A DNA stretch of 64,000 nucleotides, from contig JAVJOW010000008.1 of NCBI GenBank assembly GCA_040216555.1, positions 186,001 through 250,000 on the forward strand, given 5' to 3'. This DNA comes from Arenibacter sp040216555 (lineage in GTDB: Bacteria; Bacteroidota; Bacteroidia; Flavobacteriales; Flavobacteriaceae). Below are positions 17,905-26,820 of the stretch, one piece after another. Each line of letters opens with the position of its first letter. Positions within the stretch are counted from its first letter, which is position 1. The notes beneath the pieces are model-generated. The model searched no databases. It saw nothing but the letters and a program-made list of their open reading frames with translations, and had not been told where the DNA came from. The translations under genes and the position numbers were made by a program.

Positions 17905-18531
17905 ATGAAAAATATACTAAAACTAACCCTAGTGATATTGCTTTTGATTTCTTGCAAAGAATCCCCTAAATCATCAGACCCTGCTGCATCCCAAATTTTG
18001 GATGGGGTAATTAATGAAGTCACTGGAAAGAATGAGGATATCAATAAAAAATATGATAATCTACGCACAGATTTAGGCACCAAGACCCCATTGACCAATG
18101 ACCAACTTATAGAGGCGTTTCCGAAAAATTTGAGCACTCTAAGTTTAGATCCTTCAGAACAGAACAAAATAGAAGCTGAAATTACCGATACCCAACTTGC
18201 TTCCGGCAGCTTTGGGGACGATACAATTAGAATGGAAATTTTGGATGCCGCTGGCCAGAAAGCCATTGGTGCCATTATACCCTTAAAAATGTTACACCTC
18301 AACAAGATAACTTCAGAAAGCAACAATACCATAAGATATTCCAAAATAGAACGCAACGGAATTTTAACCTTTGGTACCGATCGGGATGCAGATACAAAAG
18401 CAGATTTTCAAGCTGAACTCAGGTTTCTCTACAACAATCGGTTTTATGTAACCCTGGAAGGCAAGGGGATGGACACCGATGCTCTTTGGAAAGCCATGGG
18501 CATTGAGAATTTGAGTGGATTTAAAAATTAA
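17905..18531 (+). CDS. Lipoprotein, paralog B of a tandem pair
   Basis: A 208 aa lipoprotein; the signal ends LLLISCKESPKS, with Cys at about residue 17. It matches the preceding gene product in motif order: LTNDQLIEAFPKNL, LASGSFG, then FLYNNRFYVTLEGKGMDTDALWKAMGIENL at the C-terminus. Both mature proteins share the CxESPK start and the NNRF...LEG signature. The start codon lies 5 bp after the preceding stop. It is predicted to face the periplasm or the cell surface. Function unknown. Confidence 0.7.
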   Translation: MKNILKLTLVILLLISCKESPKSSDPAASQILDGVINEVTGKNEDINKKYDNLRTDLGTKTPLTNDQLIEAFPKNLSTLSLDPSEQNKIEAEITDTQLASGSFGDDTIRMEILDAAGQKAIGAIIPLKMLHLNKITSESNNTIRYSKIERNGILTFGTDRDADTKADFQAELRFLYNNRFYVTLEGKGMDTDALWKAMGIENLSGFKN

Positions 18532-18551
18532 AATGAATAATACCTAAAGTT

Positions 18552-19037
18552 ATGGAATACTTTCAATCCCTTAGTCAGTTTCAAATAGCAGGACTTGTTC
18601 TACTATTGATACTTTTGCCTTTTTTATTTAAAACCATACGCCGTTGGTGGTGGGCAAAACAATCGCTTCAATGGCCCAAAGTTAATGGGATGGTTACAAA
18701 GGGGCTCGACTTCCCCCTATCCAAAATAATCGACTTTCAATATTCCTATGAACTCAATGGGACCAGGTATACAGGAGAAAAGCCATTTTTCACCAACTCC
18801 TTCAAGAATTTTCCCCAAAAGAAAGCTTCAGGATTAATTGCCAAATATACTCTGGGAAAACAACTTACTGTTTTCTACAATCCGTCAAACCCACGCATAT
18901 CCACCTTGGAACCAGGAAGAAAAGATGGCGTAATGGGGGCTTTACTACTATTGATCCTACTTTTTTTGCTGGGAACCATATCCTTTTATCGTCCTTCCTT
19001 AATAGTGGAAATCATAGATTATTTTTCTAACCTCTAA
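18552..19037 (+). CDS. DUF3592 domain membrane protein
   Basis: A 161 aa protein with an N-terminal membrane helix (IAGLVLLLILLPFLF), a central beta-rich domain (WPKVNGMV, IDFQYSYELNGTRYTGEK, LTVFYNPSNPRISTLEPG) and a C-terminal membrane helix (GALLLLILLFLLG). The order helix, WPxxxG, YxYxxxGxxY, VxYxPxxP, helix is the DUF3592 pattern. The family has no assigned function. It sits between the tandem lipoproteins and two further exported proteins. Confidence 0.82.
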   Translation: MEYFQSLSQFQIAGLVLLLILLPFLFKTIRRWWWAKQSLQWPKVNGMVTKGLDFPLSKIIDFQYSYELNGTRYTGEKPFFTNSFKNFPQKKASGLIAKYTLGKQLTVFYNPSNPRISTLEPGRKDGVMGALLLLILLFLLGTISFYRPSLIVEIIDYFSNL

Positions 19038-19049
19038 AACATATTTATT

Positions 19050-19772
19050 ATGAAAAAATCAATTTTATTTTTAGTAGCCTGTGCCTTTCAATTTGGCATG
19101 ACCCAAACCAATCACACCGTAGAGGATTATCCCTTAAGGGCTATGAATGTGGTACTGAATACCTTTGGAATGGATAATCCAATACCCATAGGAACTATCT
19201 CCAATTCGGGGGAATTGGATTTTAAATTCCCAAAAGATTTAAATTTTATTACTGATGAAATAAAAGCTAATTATATGTCGGACACCGCCTTTACCTTGTT
19301 TTCCAAATGCGATAATAGTTATGACATACTATCAGAGGATAAAAATGGTAAAGCCGTCAATGCCGGATACATTTCATTAAGCTCAACGGATAATCCGTAT
19401 GCAGGTCTAATTTTTATGGTTACGGATGAAGCATTGGTGCCTTGGTTGGAAGATACCTATTCCAATAACGCCGTCACCGGATCCTATTTTGAACTGGTTT
19501 ATATAGTATCGGATTTTAATTATCAGGGGGAATGCACTTCCACAGTCTCCAACACAGAAAAAGATACCATAGAAACCTCCTACACATACGACCTAGAACT
19601 GAAAGCCGGATTTAATTTCGTTGAATATAAAATTGAAAGCGTTCTTGAACATGCTGTTCCCAGTATGTACGAAGAAGGTGTTTTTGACAACATAATGAAG
19701 CCCAGTACAATTACGGTTTCCTCAACACAATCGGTTCCGCCAACATCAAAGTGGATCGGTAAATACTTTTAA
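19050..19772 (+). CDS. Exported protein of unknown family, related to the next gene
   Basis: A 240 aa protein with a signal peptide ending near FGMTQTN. The mature part is predicted to be beta-rich. Its last 120 residues resemble those of the following gene product: a segment GSYFELVYIVSDF, a Cys-containing stretch, then YDLELKAGFNFVEYKIESV. The second has GYILSWVYVDEAC and YNLNFNPGWNMVKTDVIG in the same places. No known family recognised. The spacing to the previous gene is 12 bp and to the next 12 bp, which supports one operon. Confidence 0.65.
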   Translation: MKKSILFLVACAFQFGMTQTNHTVEDYPLRAMNVVLNTFGMDNPIPIGTISNSGELDFKFPKDLNFITDEIKANYMSDTAFTLFSKCDNSYDILSEDKNGKAVNAGYISLSSTDNPYAGLIFMVTDEALVPWLEDTYSNNAVTGSYFELVYIVSDFNYQGECTSTVSNTEKDTIETSYTYDLELKAGFNFVEYKIESVLEHAVPSMYEEGVFDNIMKPSTITVSSTQSVPPTSKWIGKYF

Positions 19773-19784
19773 GAAAGAAACCCT

Positions 19785-20723
19785 ATGAAAACACTGAAAC
19801 ATATTTTGCCCATACTACTTTTGTTTATAGGGTTCCAGTCTTTCACCCAAACCCCGGAGCAACAGAAAATGATAGATAAGGCATTGAAAATGCGCGATAG
19901 CATCATCGAAAGCCTTAACTTGGAAGACGTACAAAAGCAGGCAGATCAGCAGCAGAAACAAGTTGAACGGGACAAGAATGCCAATTCCAAAACAAGCCCC
20001 ATCCCTACTGCCGTAAAAAGTGAGGATAAATATTGGAAAAACACCTTGGCCAGTGATAAGGACAAGAAATTAAAAAATTGGAACAAGGGAGCTGCCGATC
20101 TTGTCTTCAACTATGCATATGACTCCAGAAATGATAAAATAAATTATGTGAAAGTTGGGAGTATTAAGGTAGATGGGACTATTGAATTAAATCCTACAGA
20201 CAAAATCCCCGTGTTACAACCCTTGAACAACTTTAAAAACAGCAATAATTTTTTTGATATCCATAATCCAGATGCTTTTCAATATAGTAATGAAAAAGCT
20301 GGCTTTAAGCTAAACCCTTATTTATTGGTGTACCAAAACGAGCTACAGATCGGGATATTGACTATTGGGAATTCTGTAAAAGTAACCCTAAACCTACTAA
20401 CACCCGGCAATCTCTATTTTGGGGATGAGGGATATATCTTGTCTTGGGTTTATGTAGATGAAGCCTGTGCCATAAAGGCCAATGAAAATTGGAGTGGGGA
20501 TTTAAGCAATACTGGAAACCCAATAATGGTTGAAACCAATGTTGTTTATAACCTGAATTTTAATCCTGGCTGGAATATGGTAAAAACCGATGTCATTGGT
20601 ACCTACGAATTTCCCAATGCGCCGGAAGAGGATAGGTCCAGATATAAAATGCATAATCACACTAGCATTGCTTCCATACCAAATGATGCCACTTATTACT
20701 TTAGATCGGACCCACAATATTGA
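19785..20723 (+). CDS. Exported protein of unknown family, related to the previous gene
   Basis: A 312 aa protein. The signal peptide ends near QSFTQTPEQ. A polar, Gln/Lys-rich linker (about 30-90) is followed by a beta-rich domain that repeats the layout of the preceding protein (GNLYFGDEGYILSWVYVDEAC, then LNFNPGWNMVKTDVIGTYEF). It is the last gene of the ten-gene same-strand run and converges with the histidine kinase gene 64 bp away. Function unknown. Confidence 0.65.
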   Translation: MKTLKHILPILLLFIGFQSFTQTPEQQKMIDKALKMRDSIIESLNLEDVQKQADQQQKQVERDKNANSKTSPIPTAVKSEDKYWKNTLASDKDKKLKNWNKGAADLVFNYAYDSRNDKINYVKVGSIKVDGTIELNPTDKIPVLQPLNNFKNSNNFFDIHNPDAFQYSNEKAGFKLNPYLLVYQNELQIGILTIGNSVKVTLNLLTPGNLYFGDEGYILSWVYVDEACAIKANENWSGDLSNTGNPIMVETNVVYNLNFNPGWNMVKTDVIGTYEFPNAPEEDRSRYKMHNHTSIASIPNDATYYFRSDPQY

Positions 20724-20787
20724 ATTTTAAAATAACTACGGCATGAAAAATAATAAAATCTATAATCGTTATGGGTAAACTTTTGAT

Positions 20788-21990
20788 TTATTTTTCAAGG
20801 GAAAAAATAAATTTCGACCCCTTTCCCAACTCCGATTCCACGCTAATAGCTCCCCCTGATTTTTCTACAATTTTCTTAACCGTTGCCAATCCTATGCCAT
20901 TTCCAGGGCGACCGAATTTATCCGCTGCAGCCAATTTTTCGAATATCCTAAATATTTTCTCCTGATGATTTGGATCAATACCTGGTCCATTATCCGCCAC
21001 ATGAAATATATAATGCGTATCCGACTCCGAAACCCCAAGCTCAATCTCTACTTCTGCCTTATCATTGTATTTAATGGCATTGGTCACCAAATTAATAAGT
21101 ATCTGATGGATGGCCGTTTTATTGAGGATTAAATGGGTCAGATCCGATTTTAAAACTAGATCCAGATTGTGGTCATAATTAAAAAGGCCGACTATGTCCC
21201 TCTTTAGACTTTCTAATTCAATACTCGATTTTTCTTCCCTCAATATACTCTCGGTTTTACTGTAGTGCAGTAATCCGTCAATTAGCCCCATAAGGCTGTC
21301 GGACGAACTAATAATTAACCCAAGCATTTCCAATCCATCATCGGCCAAATTCACCTTATATTGCCTTAGGATAAGTTGTGCCAAACTGGAAATATTGATT
21401 AGGGGTGATTTAAGGTCATGGGCGGCAACTTGGGCAAATCGTTCCAATTCCTTATTTTTTTCCTCAAGTTCCATTATGGTCCTCTCCAATTGCTGCTTGC
21501 TTTTTCGGAGTTCCAGTAAATTGATCACCTGGTTGGAAAGGGCAGATAAAGAACTTATTTGACTCTGACTTAACAAATTGGGCTTATGATCTATGACGCA
21601 CAAAGTGCCCAACGGAAGTCCGGCCTCACCAACCAATGGTACGCCCGCATAGAAAATAACATGTGGGTCACCTGTAACCAATGGATTATCATGAAAACGC
21701 TCGTCCTTTCTGGCGTCCTGTACTATAAATACATCATTCGGGGTATTGATTGCATGGCCACAAAAGGCATATTCCTTAGGGGTTTCGGTGGCATCCAAAC
21801 CGTGATGGGATTTAAACCATTGGCGCTTATCATCAATTAGGCTAATAAGGGAAATTGGGGTTCCACATATTTCCGCAGCAATCTTGGTTATATTGTCATA
21901 ATCGGACTCCGGAAGTGTATCGAGGATGGAATAGGATCTCAAATCCTTTATTCTATCCTCTTCGTTTAGGGGGATTTCAGGTTTTTTCAG
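20788..21990 (-). CDS. GAF-domain sensor histidine kinase with non-ATG start
   Basis: Cytoplasmic sensor kinase. From the TTG at 21942 it is 384 aa: a GAF domain (about 10-145), a short coiled coil, a HisKA domain with His175 in VAAHDLKSPL, and an HATPase with LINLVTNAIKYN and DNGPGIDP. There is no ATG in the proper place. The frame stays open for 16 codons upstream of the TTG, to 21990, and reads ...PLNEEDRIKDLRSYSILDTLPE, which is the usual opening of this family (NEEDRLxALRxYxILDT). An in-frame TAA at 22003-22005 bounds it. The start is therefore probably CTG at 21990 or another rare codon. It lies just downstream of the sucrose phosphorylase gene on the same strand. Confidence 0.85.
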   Translation of the reverse strand: MKKPEIPLNEEDRIKDLRSYSILDTLPESDYDNITKIAAEICGTPISLISLIDDKRQWFKSHHGLDATETPKEYAFCGHAINTPNDVFIVQDARKDERFHDNPLVTGDPHVIFYAGVPLVGEAGLPLGTLCVIDHKPNLLSQSQISSLSALSNQVINLLELRKSKQQLERTIMELEEKNKELERFAQVAAHDLKSPLINISSLAQLILRQYKVNLADDGLEMLGLIISSSDSLMGLIDGLLHYSKTESILREEKSSIELESLKRDIVGLFNYDHNLDLVLKSDLTHLILNKTAIHQILINLVTNAIKYNDKAEVEIELGVSESDTHYIFHVADNGPGIDPNHQEKIFRIFEKLAAADKFGRPGNGIGLATVKKIVEKSGGAISVESELGKGSKFIFSLEK

Positions 21991-22018
21991 GGATTTATAA
22001 TTTTAATAATTGCCAGAT

Positions 22019-23767
22019 TTAAAATACCATGTTTTTGACAATACCATCCAGCGTATAGTTTATTGTAAAAGTAAGGGTTTTTAGATTGGCCCTTAAATGT
22101 GCGTACTCCTTCCCATTTTTCCACACTATGTCCAACCCACTTTCCGGGCTATCATTAATTGTCACGCTACCCTCAAAAGCCCTTGACGTATTTCTCAACT
22201 TCATCATGGCCAACTGACCGATTACAACATCTTTTTTTAGTCCATTTTTCACTTCCTGCAACGACAAGCTTGTTCTATTAATTTCCTTATGGCCCCCACT
22301 ACCCCCTTTATCTGCGGCTTCATAATCGTTTTTTCCCGCAAAAACATCCAAATACCACACTTGTGGAATACCTGGCATAAACATTTGAATGGCCCTTGCC
22401 AATAAAAGTTTTTGTTCGTTTTCCCCCAAGGCACTGAAAAATGTGGCGTTAACCTGATAATAGGAAATCTTTTTCCCGGATGCTCCATACAGGTTTTTGA
22501 CCCTTCCCCCTCTCTCCATGATTTTATTCATGATCGCCTCTATCTCGGCGTCCTTCAACAAACCTTTGTTATAAACACCATTAACCTCCTTGCCCTTTAG
22601 ATCCAATACGGGTATTCCGTCATGGCAGCCCAACATGTTTACTGTTTTGTAGCCCTTGTCCAGTATTTCGTTGATCCATACCAACAATGCCTTGTTGGTC
22701 CCATTTTCTATGGTGTGAATGGTGAGACCAGGCAAGAAAAAATCGTATATATAATAGCCTTCCGCGGCCACCTCAGCATGTAAATGTAGTCCGTATTCCG
22801 CGTGAATCTCTGGCAGTAATGTTAAGTCGTTCTCTTGAGCTATCCGCCTAATGCGTTCCAAATATTCCCAGGTGCCCGGGGTATTAAAAAAGTTGGTCTT
22901 ACCTATTTCTTTGTGCAGGTAGGCGAAGGCATCCAACCTCAGTATTTTACATCCATAACCCTTTAGCTTTGTCAAAGTCTCCTCGTAAAAATCCCATACC
23001 ATGGGAGATTGTGCATTCACATCCATTTGCCCCAGATAGTAAAGATTTCGTTTCACGATTTGCAATATTTCACTTTTGAATTGGTTAGAGTTCCCAAAAT
23101 TTAAGGTCTCAAGATCCAAACCTTCCTCGATAGCTCCGTTTACAATATCACAAACGGCTGCAGCCTGCCCATGGGATACTCCTTTTAAACTGCTTAGGTC
23201 CTTCGGTCCAATATTATTATACCCAATATGTTGATAGAAGGTATTCCAATAAGGCCTTTCCGTACCGTCCGGGAAAACCACTTTTAAAACTGGCAGCCCG
23301 GATTTCCTCATAAAAAGTTTGGACAAAAATTCTTCTTTGGGAATGATCACCCCATCCTCCCCCATTTTACCGTGGCCTTCCCAAAACTCGTTCCAATTGA
23401 TAAAAAAGTCTTTGAATTTTGACTCGTCCCCATACTTCAACAAGTCTCGGAACTGTGGCGAAGCCACCGACAAATGGTTTAAAACAATATCAAACTTCAA
23501 ACCAATATTTAAACTATACAAGGCCTTCAGATCTTCTTCCGAAACCAGATTCTTATTAAGATTGTAATCTATGATAGAAAACCCCCTGTCCAAGTCACTA
23601 TTAAAAAAAGTGGGCAGGATGTAAAGCAGGGAAAAGACCTCCTTAAACTCGGGTTTTTCCAACATGTTGACCAGGTCGTGCAGATTGTTGCCAATGCTAT
23701 CGGGATAGGCATTCAGCATTACCCCGTTGCCAATGTTCAATGTATTTTCTTTGATCTCTTTTGACAT
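22019..23767 (-). CDS. Sucrose phosphorylase-type glycoside hydrolase family 13 (GH13_18) enzyme
   Basis: A 582 aa cytoplasmic phosphorylase. It is predicted to split sucrose, or a related glucoside such as glucosylglycerate, with phosphate to give glucose 1-phosphate. The N-terminus ITYPDS-like LNAYPDSIGNNLHDL and the IGYNNIGPKDL region fit the subfamily. The catalytic triad is visible: nucleophile Asp279 in LRLDAFAY, acid/base Glu320 in LPEIHAEY and stabiliser Asp383 in GCHDGIP. Their spacing is close to that known for sucrose phosphorylase. The fructokinase and sugar permease genes next to it favour sucrose as the substrate. It is read after the kinase (41 bp gap). Confidence 0.85.
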   Translation of the reverse strand: MSKEIKENTLNIGNGVMLNAYPDSIGNNLHDLVNMLEKPEFKEVFSLLYILPTFFNSDLDRGFSIIDYNLNKNLVSEEDLKALYSLNIGLKFDIVLNHLSVASPQFRDLLKYGDESKFKDFFINWNEFWEGHGKMGEDGVIIPKEEFLSKLFMRKSGLPVLKVVFPDGTERPYWNTFYQHIGYNNIGPKDLSSLKGVSHGQAAAVCDIVNGAIEEGLDLETLNFGNSNQFKSEILQIVKRNLYYLGQMDVNAQSPMVWDFYEETLTKLKGYGCKILRLDAFAYLHKEIGKTNFFNTPGTWEYLERIRRIAQENDLTLLPEIHAEYGLHLHAEVAAEGYYIYDFFLPGLTIHTIENGTNKALLVWINEILDKGYKTVNMLGCHDGIPVLDLKGKEVNGVYNKGLLKDAEIEAIMNKIMERGGRVKNLYGASGKKISYYQVNATFFSALGENEQKLLLARAIQMFMPGIPQVWYLDVFAGKNDYEAADKGGSGGHKEINRTSLSLQEVKNGLKKDVVIGQLAMMKLRNTSRAFEGSVTINDSPESGLDIVWKNGKEYAHLRANLKTLTFTINYTLDGIVKNMVF

Positions 23768-23807
23768 TTATTTTTGGGAAGTTTAAATGGCCTTTTGCAT
23801 TTTTGGA

Positions 23808-24746
23808 TTACAGTAGTTCAGATAATATATTAATGTTATCGGGCAATCTGCCCACATTCTGCAGTTTTAGGGCTGCGAGTTGCAAGGCCACTTCCAAGCA
23901 TTTTTCAATTGGTTTTTCCTTAATATAGGCAAACAAAAACCCTGACCAAAACGCATCTCCCGCTCCAGTGGCATCCATCACATTATCAACCTTTATGGCT
24001 GGCAATTGAATAACTCCTTTTCCGCTCTGCGACAATTTGACCCCACGGCTGCCCAAGGTTAAGCATACCGTTCCCACACCTTCGCTATGAAAGAAATTAA
24101 ATATTTCATCGTGCGACAATTCCTCCTCAAAAAGCCTTAGCATATCGTCTTCGCTGATCTTTACCAAAGGATTGAACTTACAATAGGCCTTGATCACCTC
24201 GAGTGCTGTGGCCTGACTATCCCATAATTTTTTGGCGTAATTTACATCTATGCTCAAAGTACAGCCCAAATTGTAAGCTTCCTCCGCCTTTTTTAAAATA
24301 GTGGTTTGGGCGGGGTCTTTGCTTAATGCAAAACAGGTAGTATGAAATATAGTGGTGTTTTCTAAGACATGCTTGTTGACCTGATTTTCTGTGATGAGAT
24401 AATCCGCTTCGCGAAAAGGAATAAAATCTGGTGTACTTTGTGATCTTGAAACAAAAATCACACTGGTAGGCCTATCGTTAACTGTTTTTATGAAATTGGT
24501 ATCTACACCCACTTCTTCGAGTCTCTTAAAAATATATTCGCCAAAACCGTCATCCCCTACCGTTGCCACCAAAACCGATTTCAATCCCAGTCGGGCAGAA
24601 TTCATGGCTACATTGGTAGGCGAACCTCCTAAATATCTATGATAATCTCGAGTTTCATTGATATTCACCCCTGCCTGATGCCCAATAAAATCGACAAGCA
24701 CTTCCCCTACACACAGAATATCTATGCTTCTCATATTATCTTTCAA
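23808..24746 (-). CDS. PfkB-family fructokinase
   Basis: A 312 aa cytoplasmic sugar kinase. The N-terminal signature is DILCVGEVLVDFIG and GGSPTNVAMNSARLG. The C-terminal signature is DATGAGDAFWSGFLFAY, with catalytic Asp264. Both are PfkB motifs, and the G-E-x-L-x-D opening is typical of fructokinases. It is predicted to phosphorylate the fructose released by the adjacent sucrose phosphorylase. It lies between the permease gene (91 bp) and the phosphorylase gene (40 bp) on the minus strand, in an order that makes a complete sucrose route. Confidence 0.9.
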   Translation of the reverse strand: MKDNMRSIDILCVGEVLVDFIGHQAGVNINETRDYHRYLGGSPTNVAMNSARLGLKSVLVATVGDDGFGEYIFKRLEEVGVDTNFIKTVNDRPTSVIFVSRSQSTPDFIPFREADYLITENQVNKHVLENTTIFHTTCFALSKDPAQTTILKKAEEAYNLGCTLSIDVNYAKKLWDSQATALEVIKAYCKFNPLVKISEDDMLRLFEEELSHDEIFNFFHSEGVGTVCLTLGSRGVKLSQSGKGVIQLPAIKVDNVMDATGAGDAFWSGFLFAYIKEKPIEKCLEVALQLAALKLQNVGRLPDNINILSELL

Positions 24747-24837
24747 ATTATTATTCTTTTAATTAACTCCGTCTTAATCCCATCTCCTTCGTAATAAAGA
24801 ATAAGTGGTCAGTTAGGTTTATAGGTATGTTTGCTAA

Positions 24838-26172
24838 TCAACTAATTTGTGCCTTGGCATAATCCTTGGAAATAAACATACAAGAAATGGCTCCCAGTAT
24901 AAAACACACCCCAACAAAAGCCAAGGCATTTCTTGGATCTCCCTTAAACAAGGCATCATAATAAAACGGTACGGTAGCCATACTTATAAACTGCGGAACA
25001 ACAATAAACATGTTGAAAATTCCCATATAGACCCCCATTCGCTCCATAGGTACCGAATATGAAAGTATTACGTAAGGAACAGCCATTATGGAAGCCCATG
25101 CCACACCAACCAGAAACATACATAGGTAAAACATGGTGGTCGTGGTCGCAATTTGCATAGAAAGAAAGCCAATGGCCCCTATTACCAAGAAAACGGCATG
25201 TGTTAATCTATGTCCCAATTTTTTTCCTATCCATGGAATGGCAAAAGAAATTGTAAAACAGGCCACACTAAATATGGCCAAACTAATACCACCATAAAAT
25301 GCTCCTTTTTCAAAATCTGGATGTTCGGGAGAGGCAGCCCCAAATACGTGCCTTGCAATTGCCAAGGATAGATACTGCCACATTAAGGGCAAGCCGTACC
25401 ATACAAAGAACATAACCCACCATAGTTGTTTCATGGTTTTGGGCATACTTATAATTGCTTCCTTAACCTCAATTAAGACTTTAGCAATAGTTCCTTTTTC
25501 CTTCTTAAGTTTTTCAATATCCTCTGGTGGATATTCATCAGTGGTAAAAATGGTCCACAACACAGAGCCTAACATGACCATTGCTCCCAAGACGAAGGAG
25601 TATTTTATAAAATTCGGAATCCCGTTGGCATTCTCCAGCTCTACGATTTCGCCATATGCCCCAAGGGTTATAATTCCCAATAAACCAAGTAGCCAAGGCA
25701 TAATATTGGCCGAAAACTGGCCCAGACCAACAAAGAAACTCTGCACCGAAAACCCTAAGGTACGTTGTTCATGTGGTAATTTATCCGCAATAAAAGCCCT
25801 AAAGGGTTCCATGGCAATGTTCATTGAGGCATCCAAAATCCATAGTAAGCCAGCGGCCATCCACAGGGTTGAGGAATATGGCATAAAAATCAGGGCAATA
25901 CTTGCCAAAATGGCGCCCACCAAAAAATACGGACGACGACGTCCTAATTTGGTCCATGTTTTATCGCTCATGGCACCAATAATAGGTTGTACCAACAAAC
26001 CGGTTAATGGTCCCGCAAGCCACAACCATGGTATTTGTGCCTCATCCGCCCCCAAATATCTATATATAGGACTCATATTAGCCTGTTGAAGGCCAAATCC
26101 GAACTGAATTCCCAGAAATCCAAAATTCATATTCCAGATTTGCCAGAAACTTAACTTAGGTTTGTTTAACAT
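24838..26172 (-). CDS. MFS sugar transporter (SLC45/sucrose permease type)
   Basis: A 444 aa inner-membrane permease with twelve hydrophobic segments. The motif WTKLGRRRPYFLVGAI after helix 2 and the opening FGFLGIQFGFGLQQAN with IPWLWLAGPLTGLLVQPIIGAMSD are typical of the sucrose/alpha-glucoside proton symporters of the SLC45-like branch. It is the first gene of the minus-strand sucrose set and lies opposite the LacI gene. The 648-bp gap upstream holds the twin LacI-type sites, though these are nearer to the regulator gene. Confidence 0.87.
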   Translation of the reverse strand: MLNKPKLSFWQIWNMNFGFLGIQFGFGLQQANMSPIYRYLGADEAQIPWLWLAGPLTGLLVQPIIGAMSDKTWTKLGRRRPYFLVGAILASIALIFMPYSSTLWMAAGLLWILDASMNIAMEPFRAFIADKLPHEQRTLGFSVQSFFVGLGQFSANIMPWLLGLLGIITLGAYGEIVELENANGIPNFIKYSFVLGAMVMLGSVLWTIFTTDEYPPEDIEKLKKEKGTIAKVLIEVKEAIISMPKTMKQLWWVMFFVWYGLPLMWQYLSLAIARHVFGAASPEHPDFEKGAFYGGISLAIFSVACFTISFAIPWIGKKLGHRLTHAVFLVIGAIGFLSMQIATTTTMFYLCMFLVGVAWASIMAVPYVILSYSVPMERMGVYMGIFNMFIVVPQFISMATVPFYYDALFKGDPRNALAFVGVCFILGAISCMFISKDYAKAQIS

Positions 26173-26820
26173 AGGTTTCTTGATGGAGGTTAGAATGTTT
26201 TTTATTATTAATATGTCAAAAGCCTATTGGCACTTTTACTCTACTTATCCTTCCAATTCCATGAGCAGACATGGGACCTTAGATTAAATGCCCTATAACT
26301 ATAATGTGGTATCAAAAGAACCTACTAATGCTATGCACTTCATCTTTCACTGCTATTTGATTTTTTTTAAGTCGTTCCCCATTGAGATGGGACAAAGTCC
26401 TTGAATATCATGGATCGATTTTACGAAACAAAGTTGAAAAGTAAAAGAGCTGACCCTAGTCACCTAAACATCAACTCTATTTACACTTCAATCGAAAAAA
26501 CAATCAACCAACCTAAAAAATCTATATTTTGTCCTAGACCTTGCAATCCATCCAACAATGATGATTTACAGGCTATTTAAGTACATCTTTTTGCCATCTG
26601 TCCCATCCGCCCAAACATCGTTTCTCCCCTGACTTTTAAAAAAGGGTTTTTGGTCGATTTTGGAGTAACCATAATCAAATGTAATGTATCAATCTTGCTG
26701 TAAGTTAAATCTAAAAATGGCTCTTATTATTAAATTGATTAACGAAAACGATTTCGAAATAAACGAAAACGTTTTAGATTTTCCATTTTTTAGTATATTT
26801 AACATAAAACTACATTCCGG
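26173..26820. other. Divergent intergenic region of the sucrose set
   Basis: No gene found in these 648 bases between the permease and the LacI regulator. The right end holds two LacI-type operator sites (26741-26776). The rest is AT-rich with no long repeat that I could see. It should contain the divergent promoters. Confidence 0.6.
26741..26776. promoter_or_regulatory. Twin LacI-type operators
   Basis: The 10-mer AACGAAAACG occurs at 26741-26750 and again at 26762-26771, 21 bp apart (two helical turns). The first site continues as CGAAAACGATTTCG (26743-26756), an imperfect palindrome. The second contains the perfect palindrome AAAACGTTTT (26766-26775). Such CG-centred palindromes are typical LacI/PurR-family operators. 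They lie 45-80 bp before the LacI start, so autoregulation is the likeliest role. Confidence 0.8.

Noticed and set aside
25433..26089. 218-codon plus-strand frame opposite the MFS transporter gene
   Set aside because: The minus-strand transporter has family motifs along its full length, so this long frame is a shadow.
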